A stretch of DNA of 64,000 nt, from NCBI GenBank assembly GCA_036824505.1, contig DAITAA010000002.1, forward strand, positions 62,001-126,000, given 5' to 3'. Origin of the DNA: SCUD01 sp036824505. GTDB lineage: Bacteria; Pseudomonadota; Gammaproteobacteria; Steroidobacterales; Steroidobacteraceae. Position numbers and translations under genes: made by a program. Shown in pieces: positions 63,364 through 64,000 of the stretch (positions are counted from its first letter, which is position 1; each line of letters starts with the position of its first letter). The notes under the pieces were generated by a model, which saw nothing but the letters and a program-made list of their open reading frames with translations, had not been told where the DNA came from and did not search any database.

Positions 63364-64000
63364 ATGCGCCCGGACCGCTTGACCTCGAAATTCCAGCTGG
63401 CGCTGGCGGATGCCCAGTCGCTGGCCGTCGGGCGCGACCACCAGTTCATCGAGCCCGTGCACCTGATGCTGGCACTGCTCGACCAGCAGGGCGGCACGGT
63501 GCGCCCGCTGCTCGACAAGGCGGGAGTCAATGTGAACCTGCTGCGCTCGCGGCTGCTGCAGCAGCTCGACCGCATTGCGAGCGTCGAGGGTACTCAGGGC
63601 GACGTGCAGGCCTCGAATGACCTCGGCCGGCTGCTCAACGTAACCGACAAGCTCGCGCAGAAGCGCGGCGACCAGTACATCTCGAGCGAACTTGCCGTGC
63701 TCGCCGCCCTCGAGGACCGCGGCGCGCTCGGCGCGATCCTGAAGGAAGCGGGTGCGGTGAAGGGCGCGCTCGACAAGGCGGTCACCGAACTGCGTGGCGG
63801 CGAGAAGATCGAGGACCCGAATGCCGAGGAACAGCGCGGAGCGCTCGAGAAATTCACGCTGGACCTTACCGAGCGCGCCGAGGCCGGCAAACTCGACCCG
63901 GTCATCGGCCGCGATGACGAGATCCGCCGCACCATCCAGGTGCTGCAGCGTCGCACCAAGAACAATCCCGTGCTGATCGGCGAGCCCGGCGTCGGCAAGA
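63364..64000 (+). CDS. clpB: ClpB disaggregase (5' part, runs off the window)
   Basis: The first 212 residues of ClpB start MRPDRLTSKFQLALADAQSLA. The N-domain (about residues 1-150) is followed by the start of NBD1 (LTERAEAGKLDPVIGRDDEIRRTIQVLQRR). The frame leaves the window inside Walker A (GEPGVGK). ClpB rescues aggregated proteins with DnaK. GAGGGA lies 12 bp before the ATG, and a heat-shock-like promoter is just upstream. Confidence 0.96.
   Translation, partial: MRPDRLTSKFQLALADAQSLAVGRDHQFIEPVHLMLALLDQQGGTVRPLLDKAGVNVNLLRSRLLQQLDRIASVEGTQGDVQASNDLGRLLNVTDKLAQKRGDQYISSELAVLAALEDRGALGAILKEAGAVKGALDKAVTELRGGEKIEDPNAEEQRGALEKFTLDLTERAEAGKLDPVIGRDDEIRRTIQVLQRRTKNNPVLIGEPGVGK

Overview
The window is a 64 kb piece of a high-GC gammaproteobacterial chromosome. 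It carries a Gram-negative envelope core: Lpt/Kds lipopolysaccharide genes, a complete dcw cluster ending in lpxC, DAP-type MurE, a proteobacterial bc1 complex, BamD and type IV pili. Gene order resembles Pseudomonas for rpoN/lpt, murA, petABC/sspB, rsmI-rnpB-mraZ and lpxC-dciA-M23-secA. The pilSR-sucCD adjacency resembles Xanthomonadales. I cannot name the genus. A run of 100 N flanked by identical 55-bp sequence shows that this is a draft assembly.

Layout. 1-6.1 kb, minus strand: kdsD-kdsC-lptC-lptA-lptB-rpoN-hpf-rapZ, with ptsN/hprK absent. 6.1-12.1 kb: a palindromic repeat, ibaG-murA, a convergent DegS/AlgW-like protease, then petABC-sspB with sspA absent. 12.1-15.9 kb: yraN and lpoA (minus), rsmI, and the RNase P RNA gene rnpB. 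15.8-34.5 kb: the 17-gene dcw/lpxC cluster from mraZ, with a clear sigma-70 promoter and a three-repeat MraZ operator. 34.5-38.8 kb: dciA (minus), an M23 peptidase and secA. 38.8-44.3 kb: a Nudix/ThiE-like fusion and two divergent secreted S9 peptidases. 44.3-55.9 kb, all minus: pilS-pilR-pilA-[alkaline-phosphatase-superfamily membrane enzyme]-pilB-pilC-pilD-coaE-zapD-yacG. 56.0-59.7 kb: sucC-sucD-nadE. 59.7-64 kb: assembly gap, bamD (minus), rluD-pgeF, a ZIP transporter and the start of clpB behind a heat-shock-like promoter.

How the parts connect. The window holds a near-complete sigma-54 pilin circuit: rpoN at the left end, pilS/pilR, and upstream of pilA a textbook -24/-12 element with two tandem 15-bp dyads about 120 and 140 bp upstream of the expected start site. 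Between pilA and pilB lies a five-TM enzyme of the sulfatase/alkaline phosphatase fold. It has Thr where sulfatases have their formylglycine Cys, so it looks like a phospho-group transferase and is a candidate pilin- or envelope-modifying enzyme. This is the least described part of the window. Most other genes are conserved housekeeping genes. The remaining novelty lies in REP-like palindromes that supply gene ends, in absent neighbours (ptsN, sspA, mla genes) and in promoter architecture.
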